A stretch of DNA of 64,000 bases from Rhizobium indicum. Lineage in GTDB: Bacteria > Pseudomonadota > Alphaproteobacteria > Rhizobiales > Rhizobiaceae. The notes below the pieces were generated by a model. The model did no database searches. It was not told the origin of the DNA and saw nothing but the letters and a program-made list of their open reading frames with translations. Position numbers and translations under genes: made by a program. Of the stretch, positions 7,351 to 16,107 are shown in pieces (positions within the stretch are counted from its first letter, which is position 1; every line of letters starts with the position of its first letter). The stretch is taken from contig NZ_CP054022.1 of NCBI RefSeq assembly GCF_005862305.2, positions 434,001-498,000 on the forward strand, given 5' to 3'.

Positions 7351-8274
7351 ATGACATTTGAACAGCTTTCCATTTTTGTTGCGGTTGCGGAACGCGAGCA
7401 TCTGACCAAAGCCGCCTTTGCGATCGGACTCACGCCATCGGCCGTCAGCTCGGCTATCCGCAATCTCGAAACCTCCTATGGCGTCGAGCTTTTCCATCGC
7501 GTCGGACGCCGCATAGAGCTGACATATGAAGGACGGGTGTTTCTGGGAGAGGCTAGAGCGACGCTGGCGCGCGCAAAGGCGGCAGCGCTTGTCTTGTCCG
7601 ATCTCGGCGGCCTACAAAAGGGTGAGCTTGTCGTTTTTGCAAGCCAGACGATCGCCAGCTACTGGCTACCGGCGATGCTGATGCGTTTCAAGATCCGCTA
7701 CCCGGGCATTGACCTGAAGCTGATGATTGGCAACACGACCACGGCGGCAAAAGCGGTTCTCGATGGATTGGCCGAAGTCGGTTTCGTCGAAGGCAGCGTT
7801 GATGAGCCGGCGCTGCATGTTCAGCCGCTTGCCGAGGACGAACTCCTTGTCGTCGTCGGTCCGCGCCATCCCTGGGCGCGTGGCAAACCAATTGCACCGG
7901 CAGAGCTGGTTTCGGGCACAAAATGGGTCATGCGGGAAAAGGGGTCCGGAACCCGGTCGGCTTTCGAGACGGCGATTTCCAATCTCGGCATAGTCCCCGG
8001 AGATCTGGCTGTCGCGCTTGAGCTGCCGTCGAACGAAGCCGTCATATCGGCAGCAAGAGAGGGCCTTTGCGCGACGGTCGTCTCAGGTGCCGTGGCCGCG
8101 CCGCTCTTGACGCAAGGTCTGCTGGTAAAGGCGCGCTTCCCCCTGCCGTCCCGCCAATTTGCGATCCTGCGGCATAAACAAAGGCACTCCAGTCGAGCCT
8201 CGCTGGCGCTGGAAACGATTTGCCGCGAGGATAAAGCTGCCGAAGTCCAGAATTGGGATGATTGGGCGCTCTAG
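7351..8274 (+). CDS. LysR-family transcriptional regulator
   Basis: The 307-residue LysR protein has an N-terminal winged helix (LTKAAFAIGLTPSAVSSAIRN, about residues 18-38) and a periplasmic-binding-like effector domain beginning near GELVVFASQTIASYWLP. The overall pattern resembles CbbR/CysB-like or YeiE-like members. Its start is the ATG at 7351, and the intergenic 64 nt shared with the YeiH-type gene should hold both promoters. It probably activates the exporter in response to a sulfur anion or another small ligand. The ligand is not readable from sequence. Confidence 0.9.
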   Translation: MTFEQLSIFVAVAEREHLTKAAFAIGLTPSAVSSAIRNLETSYGVELFHRVGRRIELTYEGRVFLGEARATLARAKAAALVLSDLGGLQKGELVVFASQTIASYWLPAMLMRFKIRYPGIDLKLMIGNTTTAAKAVLDGLAEVGFVEGSVDEPALHVQPLAEDELLVVVGPRHPWARGKPIAPAELVSGTKWVMREKGSGTRSAFETAISNLGIVPGDLAVALELPSNEAVISAAREGLCATVVSGAVAAPLLTQGLLVKARFPLPSRQFAILRHKQRHSSRASLALETICREDKAAEVQNWDDWAL

Positions 8275-8537
8275 ACCTGACCGCCACGCTCACTGCCATC
8301 GTCAACGGCCATAAGCAGTGCCAGATTGAGGATCTTGCCGTGGAATTGCCCCACAGGATGATCGTGCCTAAAGGCTCCCGTCGGCCCGTAGCGGTCGTCG
8401 CCATCATTGAATTCCAAGGCGAACTTGCCGAAGCCTCCTCGCTGTAAATTGTGTCAGTTTACGGCCATGTAACTGTAACGTACTTCCTTTCTTTTCACCT
8501 GGCGCGCAAGATTCACCTCAATCTGGAGGTAACCGCC
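8275..8537. other. Intergenic region ahead of the DUF1254 gene
   Basis: No convincing gene is seen. The last part holds the GTAAC repeat element (8469-8479), followed by a pyrimidine-rich stretch and a strong GGAGGT ribosome site at 8525-8530. Confidence 0.6.
8469..8479 (+). promoter_or_regulatory. GTAAC-N-GTAAC element, copy 1
   Basis: GTAACTGTAAC is a direct repeat of GTAAC with a 1-nt spacer, ending 58 nt before the DUF1254 start codon. Related elements occur at five other places in the sulfatase region and two of those share nearly the same distance to a start codon. It is likely the binding site of a shared regulator. Confidence 0.55.
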
Positions 8538-9947
8538 ATGATGAAGAGAATTGCCGCGATCGTCTGTTTGATTTTTATTGCGATGCCCTCGCTGGCAGAG
8601 AATCTTTCGCAGCAGGCACTTCAGAACCGTGCCATCGAGCGCCGCGCGGTTGAGGCCGTGATCTGGGGCATGCCGGCGGTCAATTATGACTTGATGCTCC
8701 AGGAGATGCTGACCACAACCAAAGCCGGACAGCACGAGATCGTTTATTGGGGCCGCGCGCTCGACTGGATGAATCAGACGCTCACGCCCAATCCCGACAC
8801 GATATATTTCATGACCTTCTTCGATACGCATGATGGTCCCATCGTTATCGATGTGCCGGCTGCGGAAGAAGGTTCGCTCAACGGCAATATCGTCACCGCG
8901 TGGCAAATGCCGCTCGAAGATGTGGGCCTCCTCGGCGTGGACAAGGGCGCCGGTGGTAAGTTCGTCGTCCTGCCGCCAGGCTTTTTGGGGACCGTTCCGA
9001 AGGGCTTTACGCCGCTGCAATCGGACACCTTTGGCGGCTACGCGCTGGTAAGGTCGAACCTAGCCAGCCACAGCAGCGACGATGTCGACAAATCCGTCGC
9101 GTATGGCAAGAAGGTTAAGGTTTACCCGCTCTCGAAGGCAGACAACCCGTCACAGACGGTGTTCACCGACGCGCAGGATGTTCTCTTCGACTCCACCATC
9201 CGCTTCGATTCGACCTTCTTCGAGCACCTGAACCGTGTCGTGCAGAACGAACCGTGGCTTGCTCGCGACATGGCGATGATCGACACGCTCAAGTCGCTCG
9301 GCATCGAGAAAGGCAAACCCTTCAAGCCTGATGCCGAGACCCGGTCTCTGCTGGATGCCGGCGCAGTGGAGGCGAAAGCCTTTCTCGATGCGAAGTATGA
9401 AGCGGGATGGGAGCCGTTCTACGAAGGAACGCAATGGCGTCCGGCTGGCGTGCCGGCGCTCGCCAAGGCCGTTTCGAACGGATATGCCGACACGAGCCTT
9501 TATCCAACCGATGTACGCGGCATGATTTATACGCTGGGCTACATCGGTATAAAGCGTCTCGGTGCCGGCCAGTTCTACCTGCTTGCGCCGAAGGATAAGG
9601 ACGGCGAAAATCTCGATGGTGCGCGAAACTACAAGTTGACGGTACCGGCGAACGCTCCGGTCGACCAATATTGGTCTGTCACCGTCTACGACCGCCAGAC
9701 GCACGGTCTGGTGAGAAACATGACGCGCGCAAGCAGGGCTTCCAACAATGCCGAGGTCCGGAAAAATCCCGACGGCTCCGTCGACCTGTACTTCGGCCCG
9801 ACCCCGCCTGCGAGCAAGGAAGCAAACTGGGTGCCGACCGATCCGCTGCGGGAATTCGAACTGATGCTCCGCGCCTACGGCCCGAAGAAGGAGTTCTTCG
9901 AAAAGGCGTGGGTGCTGCCGGACGTCGAGAAGGTTGCCGAACAATAA
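8538..9947 (+). CDS. Secreted DUF1254/DUF1214 protein (first paralogue)
   Basis: The 469-residue exported protein begins MMKRIAAIVCLIFIAMPSLA, a clear signal peptide. An N-terminal DUF1254 domain (VEAVIWGMPAVNYDLM, NPDTIYFMTFFD) is followed by a C-terminal DUF1214 domain (YKLTVPANAPVDQYWSVTVYD, then FGPTPPASKEANWVPT). The molecular role of these domains is unknown. The ATG at 8538 has GGAGGT 7 nt upstream. An in-frame extension to 8451 runs across the GTAAC element and would bury the signal peptide, so it is rejected. A second paralogue follows 62 nt downstream, and the two probably share a transcript and act in the periplasm. Confidence 0.88.
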   Translation: MMKRIAAIVCLIFIAMPSLAENLSQQALQNRAIERRAVEAVIWGMPAVNYDLMLQEMLTTTKAGQHEIVYWGRALDWMNQTLTPNPDTIYFMTFFDTHDGPIVIDVPAAEEGSLNGNIVTAWQMPLEDVGLLGVDKGAGGKFVVLPPGFLGTVPKGFTPLQSDTFGGYALVRSNLASHSSDDVDKSVAYGKKVKVYPLSKADNPSQTVFTDAQDVLFDSTIRFDSTFFEHLNRVVQNEPWLARDMAMIDTLKSLGIEKGKPFKPDAETRSLLDAGAVEAKAFLDAKYEAGWEPFYEGTQWRPAGVPALAKAVSNGYADTSLYPTDVRGMIYTLGYIGIKRLGAGQFYLLAPKDKDGENLDGARNYKLTVPANAPVDQYWSVTVYDRQTHGLVRNMTRASRASNNAEVRKNPDGSVDLYFGPTPPASKEANWVPTDPLREFELMLRAYGPKKEFFEKAWVLPDVEKVAEQ

Positions 9948-10009
9948 ACAGGGGGCGCAAATATCGCGGCGTCGGAGACGGCTCGCCGTAAAGCGTAAGG
10001 AGATGGGTT

Positions 10010-11458
10010 ATGATCAACATGGGCTCGACGAGACGACCGCTGGCGATCTCCGCCATCGCGGCTCTCCTGTTCGCCAACACTGCCGTCGCGCAGGAGTACA
10101 AGTTCACGGGCGGCTATCCGACACCGGAAACCGTCGAGAAGGTCTACAACGAACTGGACCTCAACCGTGCGATTCATGCCTATCGCTTTTTCTATCCGAC
10201 GGTGTCGAGCGCTGCGATCTACGAGGAAATGATCCGCGTTGGGGCAAAGCCCAACCAGACTTTTGGCTTTCTGGAAACCATGCCTAAGCATGTCGGTTTC
10301 ACGCTTAACTCCGACACGCCCTATGGCGGCATGATACTCGACCTGAAGGATGGGCCACTTGTCATCGAAGTGCCTCCAGGTCCGCTGCTGGGTGCTGCCC
10401 TCGATATAAACCAGCGCTGGATCATTGACATGGGCTTGCCAGGCCCGGACGCCGGCAAGGGCGGCAAGCATCTTCTGCTCCCTCCCGGATATGAAGGCGA
10501 AGTCCCCGACGGATATTTTGTCGGTCGGGCCACATCCTATCGCGTCATCGCCGGCCTGCGCGCCATCCCTCAGGGGGGCGACGTCAAGGGTGCAGTCGAG
10601 CGCCTGAAGACCATCAAGGTGCATCCACTAAATCCCGCTGCCGGCTGGGTCGCCCCCACATGGTACGATCAGACACCCGAACCCCAGAACCAGACACCGA
10701 CGGCGTGGGAGGCAAGTATAAAATTTTGGGAAGTGCTCCATACCGTCATCGAGAGCGAGCCGCCGTTGGAGGATTCGCGAAGCCAATATGGCGATCTAGC
10801 CGCGCTCGGCATCATGAAAGGCCAGCCCTTTGCTCCCGATGAACGTATGAAGGACATTCTGGTACAGGCGGCGAAGATGGCATCGGCACAGATGCGGGTG
10901 GAAGCACTCGCAGACCGTAGGCCGGATCGGGTTGTTTGGAATGACCGGCAATGGCAATGGGCGGCCTTGCGCTACGAGAACGGGACTTTCGACGCCAAGG
11001 ACTACAGGGATAACTACGCCCTCGACAAATGGTTCTATCAGGCCATCGCCACGTCACCTGCCATGTTCCGGCGCGATCCCGCTGCCGGCTCACTCTACTG
11101 GCTTGGACTGACGGACAAGGCGGGGGCCTATCTGGACGGCGGCAAGACCTACAAGTTGACGGTCCCGCTACCGGTACCAAACAGACTGTTCTGGTCTATC
11201 ACCGTTTACGATGCCCAGACGCGCAGTCAGATACAGACCGATCAGGAGAATGCGGCTTTGCGCTCCCTGTTTGAGTTGAAGGACCTACAGGGCGAGACGA
11301 TCGATCTGTATTTCGGCCCCGAGCGACCGCCTGGCAGCGAAGGCCGTTGGATCAAGACGCTTCCGGGCAAAGGATGGTTCGTCTACTTCCGTATCTACGG
11401 TCCGCAGCCACTGGCATTTGACGGCTGGAAGCCAGGCGATTTCGAAACCATCAATTGA
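10010..11458 (+). CDS. Secreted DUF1254/DUF1214 protein (second paralogue)
   Basis: The 482-residue protein has a signal peptide ending ANTAVA-QE, then DUF1254 (LNRAIHAYRFFYPTVS, TLNSDTPYGGMILDL) and DUF1214 (YKLTVPLPVPNRLFWSITVYD, FGPERPPGSEGRWIKT). The match to the preceding gene is clear in domain order and motifs but divergent in between, so this is an old tandem duplication or a functional pair. AAGGAG lies upstream of the ATG at 10010. Function is unknown. Location between the GTAAC element and the sulfatase genes suggests a role in the same envelope process. Confidence 0.87.
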   Translation: MINMGSTRRPLAISAIAALLFANTAVAQEYKFTGGYPTPETVEKVYNELDLNRAIHAYRFFYPTVSSAAIYEEMIRVGAKPNQTFGFLETMPKHVGFTLNSDTPYGGMILDLKDGPLVIEVPPGPLLGAALDINQRWIIDMGLPGPDAGKGGKHLLLPPGYEGEVPDGYFVGRATSYRVIAGLRAIPQGGDVKGAVERLKTIKVHPLNPAAGWVAPTWYDQTPEPQNQTPTAWEASIKFWEVLHTVIESEPPLEDSRSQYGDLAALGIMKGQPFAPDERMKDILVQAAKMASAQMRVEALADRRPDRVVWNDRQWQWAALRYENGTFDAKDYRDNYALDKWFYQAIATSPAMFRRDPAAGSLYWLGLTDKAGAYLDGGKTYKLTVPLPVPNRLFWSITVYDAQTRSQIQTDQENAALRSLFELKDLQGETIDLYFGPERPPGSEGRWIKTLPGKGWFVYFRIYGPQPLAFDGWKPGDFETIN

Positions 11459-11765
11459 CGCTGGTTTTCGAAGTTCAAACTCGAACCTGCGCACCTCGCG
11501 GCGAACAGGCGAATTGTGCCAGATCGATGGACATCTCACGATGCCTTTTTCATTTAGCTGAAATCTCCCTTTGGCGCGAAGCAGCCGTCCCGTTATGGCA
11601 GCAATCCTCGAAATTATCTAAGTATCTTGGTTAAGGTGCGGCGGGGACACCGCTGACCTTATACCGGCTGCTTCATCGCATCAGCGATGCGCTTGACATT
11701 GGCATTGTTAAGGCAGAAGCCGCACTCGGCCGCGCATGCGCGGCCGTTTTGCGAGGATACGAGAG
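11459..11765. other. Intergenic region after the DUF1254 pair
   Basis: No gene is seen in these 307 nt. The region ends in a 20-bp perfect palindrome at 11727-11746. A smaller GCATC-AGC-GATGC hairpin lies near 11680. Confidence 0.5.
11727..11750 (+). terminator. Strong GC palindrome followed by TTTT
   Basis: A perfect 20-bp palindrome centred on GCATGC with arms CGGCCGCG/CGCGGCCG is followed by TTTT. It looks like an intrinsic terminator, though the T-run is short. It lies only 15 nt before the EamA gene start, so it may instead sit in that gene's leader as an attenuator. Confidence 0.5.
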
Positions 11766-12683
11766 ATGAAGACCAAGACGGCTGCCGCCAACGTCGGAAA
11801 CCTGATCATGACCGGCGTCATGCTGATGCTGCTCGGCGATCTGCTCTTTGCACTGAACGATGCGATGGGCAAATGGCTGGTCGCAAGCTTTGCCGTCGGC
11901 CAAGTGCTGGTGGTCCGCTCGGTAGGCGCTTTCATCGTGCTCGGACCAATGATCCTCCGGCAAGGGCCGATGGCCTTGTTCCGCGTCGAGCAGAAGGGCC
12001 TGCAGTTCATCCGTGTTTTCATGGCGACCTGCGATGTCGCACTATTCTACGCTGCCGTCGCCTATCTGCCGCTCGCAGACGTCATGACCTTCTATATGGC
12101 CGGACCGATCTATATCGCGGCGCTTTCGCACTTCTTTCTCGGAGAGAAGATCGGCTGGCGCCGGTGGCTCGCCGTTCTGATCGGCTTCGCCGGCGTCGTC
12201 ATCGCGTTGCGTCCGTCCACGGCGATGCTGTCGCTTCCATCGTTCTTCGGTCTTGCCGGCAGCCTTGCCTTTGCGCTGTCGCTGGTGATGAGCCGCTATC
12301 TGCGCTCGACCAGCGACACGACGCTGGTGACATGGCAGACGATCGCCGCGCTCGTCACCGGCATCGTCTTGAGCGTCGGCCACTGGCAGCCGGCAACGCT
12401 CATCGATTGGTCCGGCATGCTGCTGCTCGGCATCGTCGCCTCCTGCGCGCATCTGCTCATCACCCGCTCGCTGAAGCTCGCACCGGCATCACTGCTCGCG
12501 CCGCTGCAATATACGCTGCTGCTCTGGGCGATCGTCCTCGGCTACCTGTTGTTCAACGATGTTCCCGATACGCAGATCATCGTCGGCGCCGCAATCATCG
12601 TTGTTGCGGGGCTCTTCATCTTCCACCGGAAGAATCTGAAAGAGTCGGTTCCGACTGAGGCCGTCCCGCCCGACGGTCATTAA
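11766..12683 (+). CDS. EamA/DMT-family membrane transporter
   Basis: The 305-residue protein has about ten transmembrane helices in two EamA repeats, the usual DMT exporter architecture. The first repeat contains DLLFALNDAMGKWLV and FYAAVAYLPLADVMTFYMAGPIYIA; the second ends LLAPLQYTLLLWAIVLGYLLF. It likely exports a metabolite, but the substrate cannot be told. The start is MKTKTAAANVG at 11766; an in-frame ATG at 11736 lies inside the palindrome and is less likely. No GTAAC element precedes it, so it may not belong to the neighbouring regulon. Confidence 0.87.
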   Translation: MKTKTAAANVGNLIMTGVMLMLLGDLLFALNDAMGKWLVASFAVGQVLVVRSVGAFIVLGPMILRQGPMALFRVEQKGLQFIRVFMATCDVALFYAAVAYLPLADVMTFYMAGPIYIAALSHFFLGEKIGWRRWLAVLIGFAGVVIALRPSTAMLSLPSFFGLAGSLAFALSLVMSRYLRSTSDTTLVTWQTIAALVTGIVLSVGHWQPATLIDWSGMLLLGIVASCAHLLITRSLKLAPASLLAPLQYTLLLWAIVLGYLLFNDVPDTQIIVGAAIIVVAGLFIFHRKNLKESVPTEAVPPDGH

Positions 12684-12729
12684 ACGATCAAAATAGCAGG
12701 AACGTCATCTCGCCCTGCTTGCCGGTCGA

Positions 12730-13521
12730 TCACTGTCCGACCGGTAACTGGAAGTTGACGCCGGCGAAGATCTGCCAACGAGGCGCACCCGGTCCGTCGT
12801 GCCAGACCGTATATTGAGGCTCGACGAAGGCATTCATCGTCACGCCCTTGTCGAGCTGGAACACTTTACCGACGCCCGCGCCCATGGGGATGTAGGAGTG
12901 GCCATTCTCGAGATTGAAGTTCCACGTCGCCGACGAGCGCAGATACCAGCCGTCCGACAGGTTGATGTTGAGGATCGGCTGGATGGTCAAAAGGCTCACA
13001 TCCTCCCGGTCGTCCACGCCCGCGAAGGACGTCTGATAGGTCGCGAGGGCTCCGAGGAGGCCCCAGCTTTGAGGTGCGACGACGACGCCCGCCGCTCCGA
13101 TCTGCCATTTGCCGCTTCCAAGGGACTCGTCCGTGGCTGTGGGAACGACGAGCAGCGGACCGGCGCCGAGGGTGACGTCTCCATGCTTCGGCAGGATGAA
13201 GAGATCCATCAGCGTGAGGTCGCCGAGCCCCGTGACATATCCGTTTGGAACGTCGGGGGACGTCGCGATCGGGAGTGTAAAGCGAAGAAGCTGCGGCAGC
13301 CCGAACATGTCCGACGGGATGAGGCCGCGCAGCAGGAATTGGTTCGCCTCGGGCTCTCCCGGCGTGTCGATGAAGCTCGGAATATAATAGTCCTGAAGGT
13401 TGATGGTGATCTTCGGCGTGAGCGGGTTGTTGGCCTCGTTGACGGCGTTGTGCGCCTCCTGGGCACCGGCGGGGCAAGCCAATGCCAGCAGTAGCGGGAA
13501 TGCTGGAGCATACGGGCGCAC
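12730..13521 (-). CDS. Outer-membrane beta-barrel protein, unknown role
   Basis: The 263-residue protein has a signal peptide ending in CPAGA-QEA and alternating amphipathic strands throughout (for example YLRSSATWNFNL, AFVEPQYTVW). It ends RWQIFAGVNFQLPV with a terminal aromatic-rich strand, typical of outer-membrane barrels. The GTG at 13521 is chosen because GAGGAGG lies 5 nt upstream; the upstream ATG at 13557 would prefix 12 charged residues to the signal peptide. A GTAACGGTTAC element lies 59 nt upstream of this GTG. It is transcribed divergently from a small gene and the TPR regulator. It could be a porin for a sulfated or aromatic substrate, but this is only context. Confidence 0.75.
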   Translation of the reverse strand: MRPYAPAFPLLLALACPAGAQEAHNAVNEANNPLTPKITINLQDYYIPSFIDTPGEPEANQFLLRGLIPSDMFGLPQLLRFTLPIATSPDVPNGYVTGLGDLTLMDLFILPKHGDVTLGAGPLLVVPTATDESLGSGKWQIGAAGVVVAPQSWGLLGALATYQTSFAGVDDREDVSLLTIQPILNINLSDGWYLRSSATWNFNLENGHSYIPMGAGVGKVFQLDKGVTMNAFVEPQYTVWHDGPGAPRWQIFAGVNFQLPVGQ

Positions 13522-13580
13522 GGAAGCCTCCTCTATCGACCGCGGGCACTTCAGCACGAAACTGTCTTCGGCCGCAGGCT

Positions 13581-13591
13581 GTAACGGTTAC
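13581..13591 (-). promoter_or_regulatory. GTAAC-N-GTTAC element, copy 2
   Basis: GTAACGGTTAC is an inverted form of the element, located 59 nt from the GTG of the divergent beta-barrel gene. That spacing matches copies 1 and 6. Confidence 0.5.
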
Positions 13592-13624
13592 CGTGATCCG
13601 GAAGGCGGGCGCTATCGTACGATT

Positions 13625-13635
13625 GTTACAGTAAC
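13625..13635 (+). promoter_or_regulatory. GTTAC-N-GTAAC element, copy 3
   Basis: GTTACAGTAAC, part of a perfect 13-bp palindrome TGTTACAGTAACA (13624-13636). It lies 94 nt before the small helical protein at 13730 and 33 nt from copy 2, so this intergenic region carries one site per divergent gene. Confidence 0.5.
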
Positions 13636-13729
13636 ATTCTCGATTTTTGCGGTTGACCGGCGCGAGAATGGACCGAGGCGCATCGCGCTTCATTGCACGC
13701 CTCCTGTCCGAAAGGAACGCTTGCTCGCC

Positions 13730-14020
13730 ATGGACACTGTCAGAGATGCCGCCCACCGCGGACTTTTGAAGCTGATGCTGCGGCTGCCGTCGTTGCGTGG
13801 CGAGCTTCAGCGCCTCTGGCCGAACGATCCGTCCTTCGAGGCTCTCTGCGAGGCTTATCAAGATGCGACCGCCACGCTGGAACGCCTTGTCCAGCGCCCC
13901 GGCGACGGCGAGGACGGGCTCGTCGAAGAGTACCGGGGCGTGTGCCAGGCGCTTGAATCCGACATTGTCATACGCTGCCGTGCACGCATGGCGCGACCGC
14001 GGCCGGACCGACGCTCCTGA
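13730..14020 (+). CDS. Small helical protein of unknown function
   Basis: The 96-residue protein MDTVRDAAHRGLLKLMLRL... is charged and mostly helical, without a signal peptide or membrane segment. A TTG at 13721 has AAGGA 5 nt upstream and would add three residues (MLA); the ATG at 13730 has the same AAGGA at a longer distance. I do not recognise the family. It lies between the divergent barrel gene and the TPR regulator, downstream of a GTAAC element, so it may be a regulatory or adaptor partner of that locus. Confidence 0.5.
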   Translation: MDTVRDAAHRGLLKLMLRLPSLRGELQRLWPNDPSFEALCEAYQDATATLERLVQRPGDGEDGLVEEYRGVCQALESDIVIRCRARMARPRPDRRS

Positions 14021-14115
14021 CTATTCGTCCAACATGCAAGCGAACAGGATTGCAACTTTCAGTGACATGACGCATATTCGCGACAGCTTATGGACGGGCG
14101 GGCGTGAGGTGCGTA

Positions 14116-15843
14116 ATGGCAGCGAACGGCGTGAGCAGCGGGGCACAGGCGGTCTGTGAGAGCGAGGCAAGGTCGGAGGCGGAGCGGCTTCTGGCTGACC
14201 CGCGGCTTCATGTCTCCGATCGCCATAGAGCGTTTCTCAGGTACATTGTCGACGCCGTTTTCGAAGGGCGCAGCGACGCGGTGAAGGCCTATTCCATCGC
14301 GATCGACGTCTTCAACCGGCCTCCGTCGTTCGATCCCTCATCCGATCCGATCGTGCGCATAGAGGCGACGCGTCTTCGTGAGACCTTGGCGAAATATTAC
14401 GAGCAGCTCGGCGACGAGCCTGGGGCGCGCCTGGAAATTCCCCGCGGGCGATATGTTCCTGTCTTCGTCGAGCGGGAGCAGCCGCCATGCCCAGGCGACG
14501 ATGTTTCCGATGTCGAAGAGGACGTCGTCCCGGCAGCCGAAGACGCGACCGCTTCGTTAAGGTCCACCGTCAGCCGAAAGCCTTACGCTGCCGTCGCGCT
14601 GGCGGGCCTTGCCGCCATTGCCCTCGCCGGAGGCTACGCAGTCTTCCGCGCCGCCATGCCCGTGCCCCTGGATACACAAAAGCCATTCGTCTCATTATCG
14701 CTGAACGCGACGCAGAAGGATACCGTGGCCGGAGAGGCGGTCATGGAAGATCTGGCCGTGTCGATTGCGCGGTTCGGGACCGTCCGCCTCAAATCCGAGG
14801 CCAGGGCGGCAAGGCCGGGCATCGACCCGGCCGAGCAGACGACCTACGAGGTCAGGATGCGCTACGGTGAGGATGCGACATCCGTCTCCCTGTGGTGGCA
14901 GGTTTCCGACGCGGCCACGGGAGAGGCCGTCTGGACCGACCAGGATCGACGCCAAACCGGAACAGGGACGCGAGATGACGCGATACGCGCGCTCGTCTAC
15001 GGCGTGTCCCGCAGGATCGCGGGGCCGGTCGGCGTCGTCAACACCATGGAACTGCGGCGCAATCTGCCGGCCTCCACGACCGGCAACATCTGCGTGCTGA
15101 AGGGCGAATTTGCCGTCGAACAGCGCGGCCTGGCCGCTCTGAAAGCGGCCCGCCCCTGCCTGGAGGCAACGATCGCTGCGGATCCGGCTGACGCCGACGC
15201 GATGGCGACACTTGCGCGCGTCTTCGTGTGGACCGGTCGCACGACCGGCGACGACAGCTACTTCGGCCGCGGTCTCGACCTCGCGAACCGGGCTGCAACG
15301 GTATCGCCCACCTCGACAAGGGCAGCGCTTGCCCAGTTGGCGACGCAATATCAGGTCGGCCAGAACGACGCCTCGATCGCGGCCGGCCGGCGCGGTGTCG
15401 CCCTGAACCCGGAAAATGCCGATCTGCTGGCGAAGCTCTCCATGGCCCTCTTCCTGAGCGGGCACTGGGAAGAGGGTGTCCGCCTTGCGAAAGAGGCGAC
15501 CGACCTCGTCGGCCAGACGATACGTGACGCGAATTTCGTCATGATCCTCGACGCCTACCGCCTGGGGAACTATGCCGAAGCGGTCTTCCTTGCCCGGCAA
15601 GTCCCGGCAACCGATACGCCGACGACCGTGTTGAAGCTGGCCGCCATCGCTCGCCTCGGTGACCGGCCGGTGACGGAGCAGGAGATAGCCGCAGCTCGTC
15701 TGCAGCATCCCGATCTCGACCGGACAGTCGCAGCCATGTTCTCCGGAGCGCGTTTTGACAGCAGTCTCAAAGCTGCTCTTCGAACAGGCATTCTGGAGGC
15801 GGGCCTAAAATCGCCGGAACTCGCCAGCAATGGCTCGATGTAA
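14116..15843 (+). CDS. Membrane-anchored winged-helix/TPR regulator
   Basis: The 575-residue protein has a cytoplasmic N-terminal domain (residues 20-118: HRAFLRYIVDAVFEGR, SFDPSSDPIVRIEATRLRETL, LEIPRGRYVPVF) that resembles the CadC/OmpR-like winged-helix region of rhizobial TPR regulators, often misannotated as adenylate cyclases. One transmembrane helix follows (about 157-177), then a periplasmic region with a putative small-molecule or partner domain and TPR-like helices in the last 250 residues. It is a plausible one-component sensor for the surrounding sulfatase genes and a candidate reader of the GTAAC elements. The ATG at 14116 has GAGG 6 nt upstream. The gene's own stop codon lies inside GTAAC copy 4. 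Confidence 0.7.
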   Translation: MAANGVSSGAQAVCESEARSEAERLLADPRLHVSDRHRAFLRYIVDAVFEGRSDAVKAYSIAIDVFNRPPSFDPSSDPIVRIEATRLRETLAKYYEQLGDEPGARLEIPRGRYVPVFVEREQPPCPGDDVSDVEEDVVPAAEDATASLRSTVSRKPYAAVALAGLAAIALAGGYAVFRAAMPVPLDTQKPFVSLSLNATQKDTVAGEAVMEDLAVSIARFGTVRLKSEARAARPGIDPAEQTTYEVRMRYGEDATSVSLWWQVSDAATGEAVWTDQDRRQTGTGTRDDAIRALVYGVSRRIAGPVGVVNTMELRRNLPASTTGNICVLKGEFAVEQRGLAALKAARPCLEATIAADPADADAMATLARVFVWTGRTTGDDSYFGRGLDLANRAATVSPTSTRAALAQLATQYQVGQNDASIAAGRRGVALNPENADLLAKLSMALFLSGHWEEGVRLAKEATDLVGQTIRDANFVMILDAYRLGNYAEAVFLARQVPATDTPTTVLKLAAIARLGDRPVTEQEIAAARLQHPDLDRTVAAMFSGARFDSSLKAALRTGILEAGLKSPELASNGSM

Positions 15844-15850
15844 CAGTAAC
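15840..15850 (+). promoter_or_regulatory. GTAAC-N-GTAAC element, copy 4
   Basis: GTAACAGTAAC is a direct repeat that overlaps the stop codon of the TPR regulator. It precedes the SH3-like remnant and the second beta-barrel gene at 16108. Confidence 0.5.
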
Positions 15851-15925
15851 ATCCTTGTCCGGCAGCCTTCGACGGCTTTCCTTCGATCTGTCCGCAGATT
15901 GCGGGTGATGATGTCGAGGGGCGCC

Positions 15926-16107
15926 ATGATGCGCAAGCTGCCTGTCTTCTCAGCCGCCTCCACCTTTCTCACAGGCAACATACTGGCCGATCCCGCGGTG
16001 GTGACCACAGGCGTCAATCGGCGCTCGGGACCGGCACGAGCTTCGCCGCGGCGGCCGGTTCCGCCGATGCTGGCCGCAAAGAAAGCTTCACGGAGTGGAG
16101 ATTTGCC
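15926..16107 (+). pseudogene. Remnant of a bacterial SH3-domain exported protein
   Basis: From the ATG at 15926 the frame reads MMRKLPVFSAASTFLTGNILADPAVVTTGVNRRSGP, a signal peptide followed by the start of an SH3b domain (usual pattern TGxNVRSGPG). The continuation, TSFAAAAGSADAG, is in a different frame, and nothing like the rest of the domain follows. This suggests a frameshifted and truncated gene. The open frame happens to end in an ATGA overlap with the next gene, so a short leader peptide is the alternative. Confidence 0.4.

Noticed and set aside
8451..8537. Earlier start of the first DUF1254 protein
   Set aside because: It would translate through the GTAAC element and place 29 residues before a clean signal peptide; GGAGGT favours 8538.
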